Assembly: GCA_027574665.1 (NCBI GenBank)
Contig: CM050655.1
Location: forward strand, 5,270,001 to 5,334,000
Length of the DNA: 64,000 nt
From: Rhynochetos jubatus
Lineage: Eukaryota; Chordata; Aves; Eurypygiformes; Rhynochetidae
Direction of reading: 5' to 3'
Below are positions 14,201 to 29,200 of this stretch, one piece after another. The notes under the pieces are model-generated. The model was not told where the DNA came from, did no database searches, and saw only the letters and a list, made by a program, of their open reading frames with translations. A program made the translations under genes and the position numbers. Position 1 is the first letter of the stretch; each line of letters starts with the position of its first letter.

Positions 14201-17200
14201 CCTTCAAAAAATGACTGTGGTCAAGTACGAAACACGTACCCATTTCTGGGACACGGTGTTCAGTTTAGTCCTTTGTGTCAAATTCCTGCCCTATTGACCC
14301 ATTTCCATTAAAATCCGTTGGTCTCTGCGTTTACGGATTCCTGTTAGCATGACAGTATTTTGTGATTAAAAAGGTGGTTTATTACACTTTATATCGGGGG
14401 GAGTGTACCAAGATCGCCCTGATGCATAAACTTTACCATGGCAACATGGCATCCTGGAGCATTTAAACGCCTTGGAGCACAATTCAATACATCCCATGGA
14501 GAGTCCTTCAAAGCTGGTATCGGATGGCGTTTCCAGAAGAGTCAGCTGTAAATTACAGAGCAAAGGTGGGAAGTCAAGATGAAAAGAGAGGAATCATCTA
14601 AGGGAGGAGACTAGAGATCTTCATGTACGGCAGCGAAAGTTAGATTAAAAGAACCAAGCAAGGCTGTTGCTAATATTTTATGTAGCCATGCATCAGTTCA
14701 TTGGCCTGGCTAGCAGTCAGTGGGCCATTTCGGATGGAGAGAAGAGAGGACCAAGGACAGAAATGGGAGGCGTTCCATCCAAGAGGAAGATATAAAGGCT
14801 CGGGAAAGGTGTTAGGGCACTTAGGGCTCTGGGAGAGAGAGGAGATGTTGGCAGCCAGCGGCTCGGGAAGGCTAAGGGTGGCTCCCGGGGCTGAGTGGGA
14901 GGGGAGAGCTGGACCTGGAGGCTTTGGTCATCCTGTGAAAGGTGTAGCTGTGGTTAAACGAGGGATGGGAAGGGAGTGGGGTGGATGCTGAGTGATAGGA
15001 AACAACTTTCTGCAGCAGTAGATCTATCTTGCAGCTCCCTTCCAGGGAAATGACAAATGTTGTGTGTGTGTCTGCTCATGCTGAGATATATTAAGAAGAC
15101 AGGAGATTTTTTTATTTTTGACTGGGGTGACTATAGCATACCTGCAGGGTTTCCTCAGTCCCATTTGGGGCTGGATCAGGGGTTTCTGCATTCCGTGAGA
15201 TGCTGAGTGAAGTGATGCGAAGGGCCACATGCCTATGTGTGTAACCTCCTCGCTCATCACTAATTCAGCAGCCTCCTGTGGTATTGTGTCAGGACGGCAT
15301 CAGGTATCCCAGGCTCCACATACCAACTGCTTTCTTTTGTCTGGCTGACAGAGAGAGCACTTGGGACCCTCGCAAGGGCATTCCCAGTGCGGGACATTAA
15401 TCTTTTTAGCATCTGCTGGACGTGAGACTCAAGTGTTGTCTTAATCCTTTCTGGGTGTCTAATTCCAGAGGAGTCAAGCGGAGGATAGGATGCTGGGTGG
15501 GGGCAGCAAAGCCCTCCCATGGCACCCTGTCTGGTAGCTTGCATGTAAAGATCAGCACTGAAACCAATTTTGGCTCAAGTAGAGGAAAAGGGCAGCTGTA
15601 TGGGGTCCACACACCTGGAAAGGGCATAAAAGCAGGGCAAGTACTTATGGTACTTATCCTAACACTCTCCCTGGTACCAAATACATCATCTGGCTAACAA
15701 CGCTCGTGAGCTGCGTGTAGCTTTTCTGATATTTGATAGATTTTTTTTTCTTTCATTAACCTCCCCCATCTCTTCTTGAATATGTGTGGACTTTTATCAT
15801 CTTCAGCATCCTCTGCAAGAGACCCCACAGTTAAACTACTCCTTGTTATGCAAAGAATTATTTGTGAGCTTGATTCGTCTGCATCTTCCTCTGATTAGCC
15901 TGGACTGACGTCCCTTAACTTTTGTATTTTAGGAGAGAGGCTGTGCCCACCTGGGGACATGGTGCCCTGCAAATGGGGGCAGTTGTTCAGAGGAAAGCAC
16001 CTGGATTTGGTCCTAGTTTCAGCATATTTTAACTAAACCCTTTTGAATGCCTGTGGCATTCTCAATTTTATCAGCTGTTGGAAGGAAAGCAGCGTTTTGA
16101 GCCCTGAGCCAGGTGAGAGGAGGAGGAGACCGTTACAGCCATTCAGTTTTAAAGCACATTGAGATAACGTGCAGGGTTTGCAGAGTCCGCTGCAGCCTAT
16201 GCCCAGCTTGGAGCTCCTGGCCTGGCAGTGGGTCTGCCCTGTAAAACATCTCTTCCAACCACCAGGTCTGGTCATGCTTGGGGACTGCCAAGGGGAAGAG
16301 GCTCGTGTCTTCCCACTTCTCCTTCCACGTTACCCCCTGTGCCATTTGGCATTGGCTATACCAGTTGCTCATGTTCACACTGCCTCTTACTTTTCACAGG
16401 TAACACCAACAGCATCTTTGCACTGGATTACATCAGCGGAGCCTTAACCCTGAATGGGCCGCTGGACCGGGAAAACCCCTTCTATAGTGCTGGGTTCATC
16501 CTCACGGTGAAGGTGAGACCTCTTCCACCCAGGAGACACTCTGGCACAGCAGGACTGGGAAGTCACCCTCTTTGGGGATGGGTTCTTCAAGGTGGAAACA
16601 CAAACCTGGGACATATTGCTCCTGTGAGCATCCAGAGCCGTGATGTCCTGCTCCCTGACCAAGCCAAGAGAGATGGTTTAACACAGCCCCCTTGTATGAT
16701 GGCCCCAAATGTGGTTGCCTCTATATGGATGTTTAAGGTCATTTTTGGTGCCCTACTTGGCCTCCCGCTAGATCTCCCTGCCGTTGTATCTGCTGGCAGC
16801 ATGCAGATGCCCTGGGATTGCAAATAACATGAGACACCTACACTCACGCACCTGAATTGTGCCCACATGTCCCTATTTCCCACCTTCTCCCCCAAAACCC
16901 TCAGAAACCCAGGAATGTTTTGTCATGTCAGCAGGCAACGATGTAACAGAGCATCGTCTGCATCTGCCCAGCAAGGGCAGGCACGGGGAGGGAGTGATGC
17001 TGGAAGTTGCCTCCTCAAGAAAAGGCACTGGAGCGTGGTCTTCCAGCCCCACCACCCCACCTGAGAGCAGCTCCCCAGCTCCGCTTGCAGCCCTATAATT
17101 AAAATCAATACCAAGCTGGGCAGCTGGTTGGAAACACGTTGAGCAGTATAGATTCTGCTGGGCCAGGATGGGGAAAAATCAGCATTGTAGGAAGGGTCAT

Positions 17201-20200
17201 TGATTAGGAGGGCAGCAGCCAGCTCATCAGCTTCTCGTTTTGGCAAGTGCAATGCTTTGTCGTGGGGAAGGCAAAAGGAAAAGAAATTGCCCCTCATGGT
17301 CCTGGGCAGAGGTCATGCTGTGGGGCTTTATGCACGGGTAAGAGATCCGCATCCATCCCTAGTGTCTCTTGGCTTGGGCTTTTATAGTTTAAATTCAGTA
17401 GCAATCGAGAAAAAGAGGAAAAAAACCACCCGCACATTGTCTGTTTTTAATAGGGACAAAAATATCTGTTTAATCTTGGAAAGGTTCGTGAACCTGAAAA
17501 CTTGCCCGTTTTCCTGCCTGCATGTTAATGGAGTTCCAGCTACGTTCCGTTGATGCGATAGATAGTTCCTCTCCCCACAAACTTTGCATCCTCCCGCAAA
17601 CGCCAGCTCTCTGCGTCCTGCGTCCCCGGGACCCAAAATGTTCTCTGCTGCTCTCGTCCTGGAGCATGCAGTGAAAATACAGCTGGATTGCTCCTTGTTC
17701 GGATCAGCCTGTTCTGCTGGTGTGTGCAGAAGCGGTGAATAGCAATGAGCCGTGTGGGTCGTGTTAGCGTTGCTTTTCTGTGCCCACAGCAAAGCAAGAT
17801 TATCGAAAGGACAAGAGGAGGGACTCTGCTTGAAAAGGCTGTTTCACAAGTCTTGCTTCTCTGGCAATAAAATCTGCACTCTTTCCTTTTGGGAAAGCAA
17901 AATTAAAGTCCTTCTGGAGACAGAGGTGCGATACGGAGTCATGACTCAGCTCTGTATTTAGACACATGTTGCCAAACCTATTTTAAGGGCTAAATCTTGT
18001 TTTCCTCTGTTGTCCTAGTTTTCTGTCCCTTCAGTAGTATTCGGGTGCTTAGCTCCCTGCTCCTGGTCCCACCTCATGAGATGGCAGAGCAACAGGAGTG
18101 TTGTTTGCTCCATCGTGGCTTCCCTTATTTTGAGGACTCTCCCCAGCATCTCGCAAGGCAATTTTTTGGTTTATATGCTTGTGGGCAGGGAAATCACCTA
18201 GTCATCCCGCAGCGTGGCTCCGAGTCCTGACAACCTGTTGCGTGACAGGGCCAAGTGGGAACTCAGCCACAGCCGCCCCAAGGGAAAGGCTAAACCCCTG
18301 GGGAGGGAGCAGGTTTGCGAGAGTGCCATGGGTCTGAGACATGGGTGATGGAAGGGCTGGGTCAACATCAGCATGTATTAATGGGTCAGCGGTGTGGAAA
18401 GATGCTCAGGGTTAAGTGGCAGTGGCAGAACCAAATGAGCATCCTTCCTTGGCAAAGTGGAGGTGGCAAAAGCTGCAAGAGCCTCTAATCACGGCGTGTG
18501 CACTTTTACAATTATTTTTTGGTAAATAAAGGCTGCCCTGTTCTCTCTCCTTGCAGGGAACAGAGCTGAACGATGACCGCACACCCTCCAACGCCACTGT
18601 CACCACCACCTTCAACATCCTAGTTATTGACATCAATGACAACGCGCCCGAGTTCAACAGCTCGGAGTACAGCGTGGCCATCCCAGAGCTGGCCCAGGTG
18701 GGCTTTGCCCTTCCCCTCTTCATCCAGGTGCAGGACAAAGATGAGGTGAGATCTCCCGTGCTGCAGGTCCTTCTCCCCATCTGTTGTAGGGTAGGGCTGG
18801 TGTGGTTTTGGGGGGTATAGAGAAAGATAAGTCACTGATTAACCTGTGATGAGGTGCGTCGTTCTCATAACCATTTTTTCAGCTATTACTGCTGCCCTTG
18901 CTCCACTTGCTTAGTCTCCCAAGTGCAGCCACCCCCCCCCCCAAAGCACAGCATGCACTTGAATGCAGTCAGCATTGCACGGCCAACAAGAGCCAGAAAA
19001 TAGGATTGTGCGGGATGCTTATTCCCGCCCGCTTCCAAGGGCTCTTGTCGGGCAGTCCTTTGCCAGTCTGATTTAGAAAGGCAGGAGGTTTTCCGCTGGG
19101 GTCCCAGGGGACCTGGCAGGGAGGGAAGAAAAAGGACCCCTGGGCTCTCTGCCCTGGTGGGGATGAGTATTGTTTCCATCAGCGGAAGAGGTAAGAGACC
19201 CCCGGGGCTGGAGGAAGCATGGAGGGACTGGGATGCCGGCTCATCTCTGTAAACGAGCCAGAAACGTTGGAGGCTTGTTCCTCCACCGTGTTAGAGCTCC
19301 TATTTATTACGTTCCGGTCCATGCCACGTAGGGATTGCAGCATGTTTTCCAGCCCTGGGCTTGCAACCTTCAATTACTCTGATTATTTGACTTGTGCAGT
19401 TCACGTCTGGCTGCTTCCATGTGCTGGTACCCTCCAACCCCACCACGCTGCCTGGTGTCTGCTTTAAACAAGTGCTGACACCTCATGGTGAACCTTTCGA
19501 AATCCCTCAGAAAGGCTCTGGCTGCTGAGGCTGCAGGCTCCTGCCCCCCGTTCCTATTCAAACTGAGCGAGTGATGAGGGGAGGGGGTTTGTCAAAATAA
19601 ATGGCACCGTCGGGATGTTTTCCTGACACTTCAGGTAAACGATGTGATGGCACTGAGGAAAACGCAACGCAACATCTCCCCCTGCCCCCGAAATCCTGGT
19701 GGGTTGATTAAAATGTACATCTTCTAAGATGCCTTTGCCGGCTGGAATGATGGATTTGCTTCTACCCAGCTCTGGGTGGAGTTCACCAAGTCTCATAAAG
19801 CCACCCAGAAATCCCATTCTTTTCATGTGAAGTGATTATGACACAGAACTAATAATCTACTTGTGACATGGTGTCACCATCCGAGAGTTATGAGTTCAGC
19901 CTGAAGAGGTGCAGATGAGCTATTAAGCAGATAAAGAGACTGTTTTTTCTTGAAAATGTCAATTGCTAATAAAGAAGATATGGATATGACAGATGCTTAG
20001 GATAGTTTCTGAATAGAGCCGCTGTCGTGCTTTCTGAGACATGTCAGCAGATCCGTTCTTGAAGGGCATTGTAACACTTCTGCTTGTGCCAGAAGGATGA
20101 AGGATCTGTCATTATTTCTGGTTAAAAGCTCATTTTACTGGAGAGACTCCCATTCAAGAATTCACTTTTCAGCCTTGCTAATTTTAAAACTGGAGAATAA

Positions 20201-23200
20201 AAAATAGCCTTGCCTTCCCGATCGCCCCAGCAAAAAATAGGCTCATTCTTTTGGTGTATTTCTTTTAACTTCCTGAGATTTCCCCAAAAGAATTGGCTGA
20301 GATTTTGAAAACTGCTGAGAGAGGACCTCTTCTGCTGAGGGAGTCTGAAGGAGTTTTGCTGTACGCGTCTTTGGAGACTGTCATATTAGCACGGATTGCT
20401 TTGACCATAGCATTATTTTCACTGATAAGAAGCACAGTAGAGCTGATGTCTTGGAATATCTGGAGGGAGAAAAGTTATAAGCAACTGTGGAGGGTTTTTC
20501 CTGCATTATCCTGCAGTGGATCTTTCTTATTTCCCCTTGTGGATGCTGGCAACTGGGTTAACCATCAGGATAGCACCTTGGGGTGAAAAAAATGGGGAGA
20601 GGATAAATATCCAGGTCATGAAAAAGATGTGTATGAGATAGAAGTGGGACTGCATCTGCAGCCAGGCTTGTGCTAGCACTGCTTCCCGGGCAGTGTATTT
20701 ATAGAAGTCCCAAGACCCTCAAATGTGCAGTAAAAAAACTTACTGAAAAGGAAGATAGTTGTCTGACAGTGATATTTTGGATGCTCAAGCACCTCATGAG
20801 AGTTGCGAGGCTTTTACAAACCATCTGGATTGGAGGTAGTGGAGATGATACTAGGCTCTCTCAGCTCTCTGTGGGTGCAGGGGTGGAGGGATGGGACGGC
20901 AAGGACCCAGGTCTTCAGGCAAGGAGGTGACTGAGGACGTGGCTGACAGAAGCTATTTCGCCAAGGCGGCCTTCATGCTGGAGATGACACAATTCATTTG
21001 TGTAAGGGGCAAAGGCAAACAAGAAGGGAATTATACACGTCTCTGAGGAGAGCAGCTAAAGAAATAAATGAGAGCAGATGGATAGAGACACATGACATCA
21101 AAGTTAGAGTCCTCAGGAAGACCACTTTGCTCAGGTTTTGTCTCCTTCCTCCCAAGCTATGTCACCAAGTCCTGTGAGAGCACCTTGGCAAGCTGGTTTC
21201 TTTCTTGAGCCAAGCCACCCAGCCCTGTTCTGGCCCCTCCAGTAGATTTTGACACTGTTCCTTCAGCCCTCATGTTTGTTGAGATCCTGCTTGGATGGAG
21301 TGGCCCACGCCTGAACCTTGCTCCACACAGGGAGTCCCATGGGGTTGGGTGGCTTTGGGGAACCTGCATGCCATCTCACCCTGGTTGTGTCTTTGTAGAG
21401 CTGGGGAAAGGGGTGTCACGTGGGTCTAGCCCTTAAGACACACTGCGTGGGCTGCCAAGGCCATTAAACAAGAAGGTGTTTTGTAACCAGGCCCACGCGG
21501 CCTTTTTAAATGGTGGGTTTTAGGTCTTTCTTTCTTCTGGTATGTTTTGCACAAACTTAAATGATGGCTTTTTGAAGGAGTTAGATTAAACGATTCAGCA
21601 AAGCACATAAAAATGTATTTACGTTGCACACAAGACCGCGCTTGAAAGCATGTACTTGGATTTACCTCTGTGTTTAAGTGCCTTTCTGGAGCCAGGCTGG
21701 CCCTTAACCTCTTAGACAAGACACCTAAGTGGGGTGCCTCCAAGGAGAAACCCCTTCCTCTGAGCCCGTCCCTTGCAAACTGCCAGCTGCCATCCCTCAA
21801 GCGTGGTCATGCTCCAAGAGGAGCTGGCTGGGAGTAAGAGGTGGGAGCTCGAGAGGACGCACCCAGCTTGAGCTGAGATGATCCCAGATGGGGATTCGGG
21901 GTGCAGCCAAGAGGTGTTCAACCGGGTGTGCTGGTTTTGTCTTGTGCATTCTCTACGGCTTATGGAAAACACTCAAAGGCAGGAGAAACAGAGGGTTTGC
22001 ACAGGGTTTTGCACCTGGCCATCTATGAACCAAGAAAAAAGCATTACCCTCTGCCAGATAGGCAGCACACCACTTGAATACCTTTCCAAAGCTGCCTGAG
22101 AGCTCCTTATGAAAGTCTGTGGAAGTTTCCCAGTATTTACACCGAGCCTATCCTCAACTGGACACTGCCGAAGACTGAAATGTATATACATTCTCAGGCT
22201 GGAGCTGGATCCTTGTCTCTTTGACAATAGATCAGCACAGACAAATAAATCCTGTGTGTGAGACAGAGGATTAAAACCTTGAATTACCCAGTTTTGCAGG
22301 AGGGCTTGTTTCCAGGCTGAGAGCAAGTGCCCCAAGCTGTGGAACAAGCTTGTCTTAATTCGTAGGGTTGTTTAGCTCAGGCTTGTCTCCTCCAAGGCTG
22401 GCTGAGGTAGGAGATGTAGACATCCTTTCTGGATATGCTGGTATTCTACAGCCTGGTGGCTTGATGCAGTGTTTTAGGGAGAAGGCAAGGGTTTGGCCGT
22501 GCAGGAAAAGGAGTGGTGCATCATTTAGGCCATCCCCATTTCAACATCCCATGGCTGCAAGATGTGCAGAGGTGCATTAAGAGAAGCAGCAGAGTAGATA
22601 CCCAGGGCACGCCAGAGAAACCAGCTCTTTTACCGGCAGCTTTCGCTTGATTTTCCTTGATGCGGTTGACTGAAGAGGAAGAAAAGGGCAGAGGCTGTAT
22701 AAAGCAGAAGTATGATGGTCTGACATTTGAAAATAATTTGGAAACAATTCTCCAAAATCACCATATTGAGGAAGATAAATGGGAAATTTAAAAGAAAAGA
22801 AAATCCAAGACATGGGAATACATGGTATTTGTTGCATAAAGCTACATCAGAGACTCTCCTAGGGATATCGTATGTGCCCATGCGTGTGCAGGTGCAATAT
22901 ATGAATCACCCCGAGAATATATATGCATATGACAGACACGCGCACTATAAATATGATCTACACGGCAAGGAACTGTAAAGGGGAATTGACGGCGCTCGAG
23001 TATTCTCTCCCAAAAGTGCCAGCTGCCAGTCGGGCTGAATTAGATTTCACAGGGGTTTTTGCAATACATGGAATTCACCAGCAAATTACCCTTAAAGAGG
23101 GAAAATCAATCATTTGGAGCAGAGATAAGCTGAAGGCGAGGCAGCCTCGGATTGATCCTGTCTGTGCAAGCGTGTGTGGAATTCAGCAGATAACCTGTGG

Positions 23201-26200
23201 AGAACAGGGAAGGAGAAAACTCCTTTTGGGAGGGGGAAGCGGGCAAGGACTGCCACGTAGGATGGAAAAAACGACAGGAGAAAAGAGCTGCCAGTGTGGG
23301 AAGGAGGATCGGAAAGACTGGGGAGCATTTTGCTACAGGCATCCTGCATCACCCGTGACCCCAGTGAGGTCCTTAGGGATGCAGGGAACAAGTACACATG
23401 CATCCCTCAGTGGGTCAGTGGTGCTGGGAGTGAGCAATGGGTGCTGGGAGCCTAAGCTGGCTGGGCAGTGGGAGAGTAGGAGAGAGGCAGGCAACTCAGG
23501 AAGAGCTATTCAGAACACTTGAGTTAAATGCCTTGAAGTGGGTGGAGAGAATAACCCTCTTTATGCCTTGTGTTTTCAAAGGCAGGATTAAGCATTATTT
23601 GTCTCTGACTAGCTAGAACCAGGCATAAGGTATCCAAGCTCTACAAAGACGCACTAATTGCCTTTAAAAAAATAAACAAACCCTCTTTTTTTTCCCCCCT
23701 TCCTCCTCCTCCACCACTCCTGAACCCTCAGTGCTTTCCTTCCTTTGCAAACTTGCCAGAATGAGGGATATAAAACACTCCTCAGCCTTTTGGTAGGTAA
23801 TAGCCCGTGCCTAGAAAGTGGCTGGGAGGAAAGCTGGAGTTAATCTGGATTTTGTGCTTTCAGAAAGGCAAGGCTCTCCAGTTTGGAAAAGCAAACGGCA
23901 GCTGAGCTAGGGAAGAGGGAACCGATGGGAGTCCTGTACTGAGGCAGCATGAGGAGAAGAAAACTGAGGATCCCACGCTGTTTTCCAAAACCTAGCTCAC
24001 TTTGTGCCGAAAATTATTCCAGGCCACCAACCTACCTATGCACCTCAGTGATTTTGGGGAGCAGTATGGTTGAGGAAGGGTTTTTTGCTTGCCTAGGGGG
24101 TTGTGTTTGGGTTTTTTATTTACTTTTTGAGGTTTTATGCCGCCACCAGTAAGTGATGCTAAATACTTGCATTGACTGGTTCAAGGCTGAATGATTTCTG
24201 AAGCACTTCCATGTGCAGTCCCATGGGGAAGGGGCTGGGTGGGAGCAGGAGTGATGGATGAAGCCAGTGAGCAATGTTGGGTGAAAAAGCAGGGATAAAG
24301 CTTATGATTCATCCCCAGTCAAGGCTGGAAAAGCTGATGTGGCTGCTCCCAGCATCCTGGTGTGAGGAGGGGTTCCCTGATTCGTGGTGAACCATGCCCT
24401 GTGAGCACGTCTTGCAGGTTGGGAGAGCAGAATTTTGGCCATGATTCATATCAGGTCCATAAGCATGTCCCACATGGTTCCAGGGACCTCTGGAGAGACA
24501 CACATGCCCGCCCCCTGGCATCTCGCAGCCTCATGCCCGAGCTTCTGCCCTTGCCTGCTGGTCCGTGCTGCACTAACTGTGCCCAGGGATGGTCTCCCCT
24601 CTGCTCCAACCCCCTGAAATTTAAGAGGGACATCGGGCACGTGGGGGTTGGCAAACAGGTCCGTCACAAACTGATCAGATTTGAAGCGTTTGGGGTAGAT
24701 CTGTTGGCGATAGTTTTTTTGGAAGTCAGGTATCGGCATGAGGTTGATGCTGGCATTGTGGCAGCAGGGACACAACGCGGCTCCTATTACACGCTCCGAG
24801 GAATACGCACGCGAAGAACAAAGTAATAATTATGCCCAACTGCAGCGACGATTGTCTTTTAGCTGAGTTGACATGAAATTTCCATCAGTTGCGGCGCCGG
24901 CTACGGCTGGGAGGAGGTTTGATTGCGGGGAAGGAGGCAGCGGGCAGCAGCCTCGAGCCACAGTGAGCACTGGCCCCGCGTGCTGGTACGGGATGAGACG
25001 AGCTGGGAAACGCGCGGCTGTGTCCCGGCTTTCGTGCAATTGCAAACTTCCCTCTGAAGCCTGTTTCTTTATGGCTCAATTTGTTTCGGATGGAGGGTGC
25101 GTGCAGATGGGTTTATTATTGTAGGGTTGCGAAGCTTTGGCAGGCTCCTTGTTAATTTATGCCTCTAAACGAAGGCAAAGGAGCCAGTTTGTCTTCAGAG
25201 TTGAGAACCTCGAGCCATACAGGAGCTAGTGGGTAAGGGGTTGGAGGGGGAAAACAAGCAGGTAAAGTGAGTTGTGCACGGCTAGCAGACCCGTGCATCC
25301 GGTCCTCTTCCTTGGCACTGTAGAGATGATGCTCGGCCATGAGCCCACAACCGCACACCAGTACCTTTGCGAGCCCGGGGAGACAGCACTTGTTTTTCTT
25401 CTTTACAAACACATTTCAGATCCGTTGATTGCTCTGGGTGGCAGGAGCAGGTAGTAAGGGGTGAGAAAAATGTAAGCAGCTCCCCGTGGCTTCCTCCGGA
25501 GCGGGGGGTACTGGCTGTGAGCCGGGCTCAGCCAACCCCTTCTGCCGGGCAGCTGATAACAATTTGAATATTCAGATTTGCTTTCAGCCATCCGCAGGGG
25601 GCTCGCAGGCTCCGGGAACGAGGAGCAAGGAAAGCAGCATGGGGGCAGAAACAAAAAAATAAATAGCCGAATAAATATATGAATGGCAACTCGCAGCAGC
25701 CCTCCTGAGAGGCAGATGTATTCCCCTTCCCCAGACCTCACATGGGGAGACTGAGGCACTCAAGGGGCTGCTAATTAGGGATGGTGGGTATCTGGAGGCT
25801 GATCTCCTTCCCCAGGTGGAGAGGAATTAATCCACCCGTCTCTCTTCCCGCAAATACTTGGATTTCTTTTGATGTTTCAACTTTTATCTCATGCCTCCAA
25901 AAAACTCGCTCCTCTCCAGCTTCTGAGAAAATCCCTCGCATCTCGCTGCCACAAAAGATGCTTTCGCGTACTGCAGGGAGGGCACCAGGCCCTGGGAGAG
26001 ACACCGAGGGCTCGGCAGCAGAGCTGGGCAGAAATTCCTCAATGGAATGGCTTTTTGTCGATGGCAGAAAATGGTTGTTATAAATTGGCATCTTAAGGAC
26101 AGGGTAGGAAATAACAGCTTGGGGAGTGATGCTTCCTCCTGCCATTCTCCATATCCTCTGCTCCCAGGCTCTGTACCGGTGTTGGGGAGCATCCCTCACT

Positions 26201-29200
26201 CATGCCAGGGTTGGCACTTCCCAGTTTACCAGCAAAACAGCTTTTGGAAGGAGTTAAGTCTGCCCAGAGACAGAGGGTCCCTTTTGTTCCCTCTGAAGGG
26301 ATGCTTGCTCCCTGTTGTCCCAGCTGAGCTGGGCTCCTGGAGCAGTGGGTGCCTTTCTGAAGTGGTGGGTGCCCTCAAGTCTTGCTCCTGCTGTGTGTCT
26401 CTGCCAGAGATGCTCAGCTTGCCCCCTCGCTCCGTGGGCTGCTGAGGGGTGGGGGGATGAGGGCAAGCAGGGATTCTACTCGTGTCGGCGGCTCTCGATG
26501 GTCACGCTTAGCCAGCTTTTGCTATTAGCGCCCCTTCGTGCATTTAATTGGTCCCTTTTTCTGATAGGAGGGAGGTCATTCGGGGAAAATTGGAAATTCG
26601 GCTCTGGCAGCTTCTGAACTTGTTTTTCACGTGCTCTGCTGAGCCGTGATTTGGGAACGAGTGCCGTGCCTGGAGCGAGGGTCCTGAGATGCTGCTGTCA
26701 GTATGTCGGTGGTCCTGATGCTCTGCCAGCCAGGTCTTTTGAGATGAAGAGTTTTCCAGTTCACAGTTTGAGCTGTCTTAATGGAAAGAACCCTCTGCTT
26801 GGGAGACACACCCATGCTGTGTCCCCAGCGATGAAATCCCAGCGCGTGATACCCTATGCGGTGCATGGATCTCGAAAGAGTAAAAGGGATTTTCCCTCCA
26901 GCTGTGTGCTGGGCAGGTTTATCCCAGGGATGCATTCCTTTCATGTGAACATAGATTTTGTATAGAACAAGCACATATGAAAAGAAGATTTATAGAAATC
27001 ATAGGCACTGTACACGCAGTAAGTGTACAGCACAACAAAGAGCACTTAAGGTCGGTACTGAACCCTATGACTCAGTTAACCAAACCCAAGCAGAGAAATG
27101 TTCCCCTTCTTCTCCAGTAATTGTATTTTTACGTGTCTGAAGGCAAAGGGCTGTGCCCAAGCTGCTGGCAGTGGCAGGCTTGGACCCAATGCCCAGGGTT
27201 TGCAGTGGGGCTGGTGCTTTCACCCTGTGCTTGCCCCCCATCCAGCCCCTGATGCCTTACCCAGCTGCTGTGCTGGGCTCTTCCTCCTTTGTCACTGTCA
27301 ACTTTCCTCTCTCCTTTCCCAGGGACCCAACAGCGTTTTTGAGGTTTACCTGGTGGGCAACAACTCCAACCACTTCATCATCTCACCGACCTCCATCCAG
27401 GGAAAAGCAGACATCCGTGTCCGTGTGGCCGTGCCCTTGGACTTTGAGACCATTCCTCGCTACGAATTTTCGGTAGGGCTGCACCCCTGTGCTCTGTGGG
27501 ACATCCATATTTTTAGGAGTGACCTAAGAGTGACCGTTAATCAGGCTTCTCTCTTACTCTTTCTAATCCACACTATGAAACTCCAGAGCATTATAGTATG
27601 GCCAAAACAATTGAAATAATAATAAAGAAAAGGAGGGAGCAAGGGGGAAGGTTTTGCTCTGCGCCTTCTCTCTCTTTCCAGCATGCAGAGGCTCAGCTGC
27701 AAGATTTTAAGCAGAGCGCATTCCCCCTTGCTACATCATGGGGCCGTAAAAGCTTTATGGAGCGTAAAACTTGGGTTTAAGTGCACCTATCAGGCACCAA
27801 AGCTCTCCCCAGCCCCCTGCTCCAGCTTCGTCCCACTCTCTGCCTGAGCTGTAACTCTCAAGGAAGGCAAAGCAGGCTCGGACCATGCTGGCAGTGCTCA
27901 TCCTGGCAGAGGGGCTTTCATACACTGGTGGAGGAAGATGAACAAATCCCTTTCTACCCTCGCTCCAGGCTGTGGTAGGGTGAGGGAAGGGGCTTTTTTC
28001 TTCTTTCCATGCTTTGGTGGTTAGCACTGAGATGGCTCATCCAGTGAGGGAGCTCAGGAAGGCGTTGTTTACTCCATTAAAGAAGAATAGATAAGTCTCC
28101 CAAGCTTGGCAAACAGTGTCTCCAACCCTTCGCTTCCCATCTCTGCCCAGCTCTTTGCAAACGAGAGCATCCCGGATCATGTCGGCTTTGCACGCGTGAA
28201 GATTAACCTCATCAACGAGAACGACAACCGCCCCGTTTTCAGCAAGATCCTGTACAACGTCAGCCTCTTCGAGAATGCCACCGTGGGCACCACTGTCCTC
28301 CAGGTCCACGTGAGTAAGAGCATTCTGCCTCTCTGTTCAAGGCCAGGCTGGATGGGAATTTGAGCAACCTGGTCTAGCGGAGGGTGTCCCTGCCCGAGGC
28401 AGGGGGGTTGCAACTGGGTGAGCTTTATGGTCCCTTCCAACCCAAACCGTTCTAGGATTCTATAAGTCCTTGGCTCTGTGGTGTCGTCACTGAGGGATGG
28501 ACCGGGGAACCTGGTAAGGGAGCAGCAGGAGAAGCTGGCGGTGGGGTAGGGTGTAGCCCTCTCATGGAGTTTAGAGCAGATACCTTGACCTTTCCTGGTC
28601 TCTGGGTGATGTGGGTGGTTCCCACCACACTGGGAGCTCAAGGAGAGTCCTGCACTGAAAGGTCTCATCTGCAAACAGCAGCTTCTGCAGATACTGATCC
28701 AGATGACCATGGTCTTGTCTCTCCCTCCTTCTCATTGCATGGGATCCACCAAGTATTTCAGTTGCGTCATGGCTTGTGTCCCATCACGTATTCACTGCCT
28801 CTCGCTTGCCTTAATCCTTATGGCCAAAGATGCTCTGGCACATATCAAACTTGGCCTCTTCATCAGTGAGAACGAATGCCCAACATTTATCTTTCAGTGT
28901 GGGTTTTCTCACTGCTTCGTTTGGAAGCATCATGTTCCTCAACCAAATTGAGGTCAATTGAGCCAATAAAAGGATGGGGAAAGAGGGGAATGACTGTATT
29001 TAGCAAAGTGTGGGATTAAATGGCTGACGGCGGATCAGTGGTGCAGCAGACAGAGGTGGTGGGCCATTTCCATAGGGCTCATCCCTCCTGCCTGTGTCAG
29101 TGGGAGCACCCAAAATCCCCACCGAGAAGATACGTTTCCCGGGGCGCAAGGGTGATGTCAGTCGCTATCAGTGCCTGGGCGGGGCACAACAAGAACCAGA

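Noticed and set aside
22923-23522. Plus-strand open frame of 199 codons
   Set aside because: No similarity to cadherins or other families recognised; lies wholly in intron.
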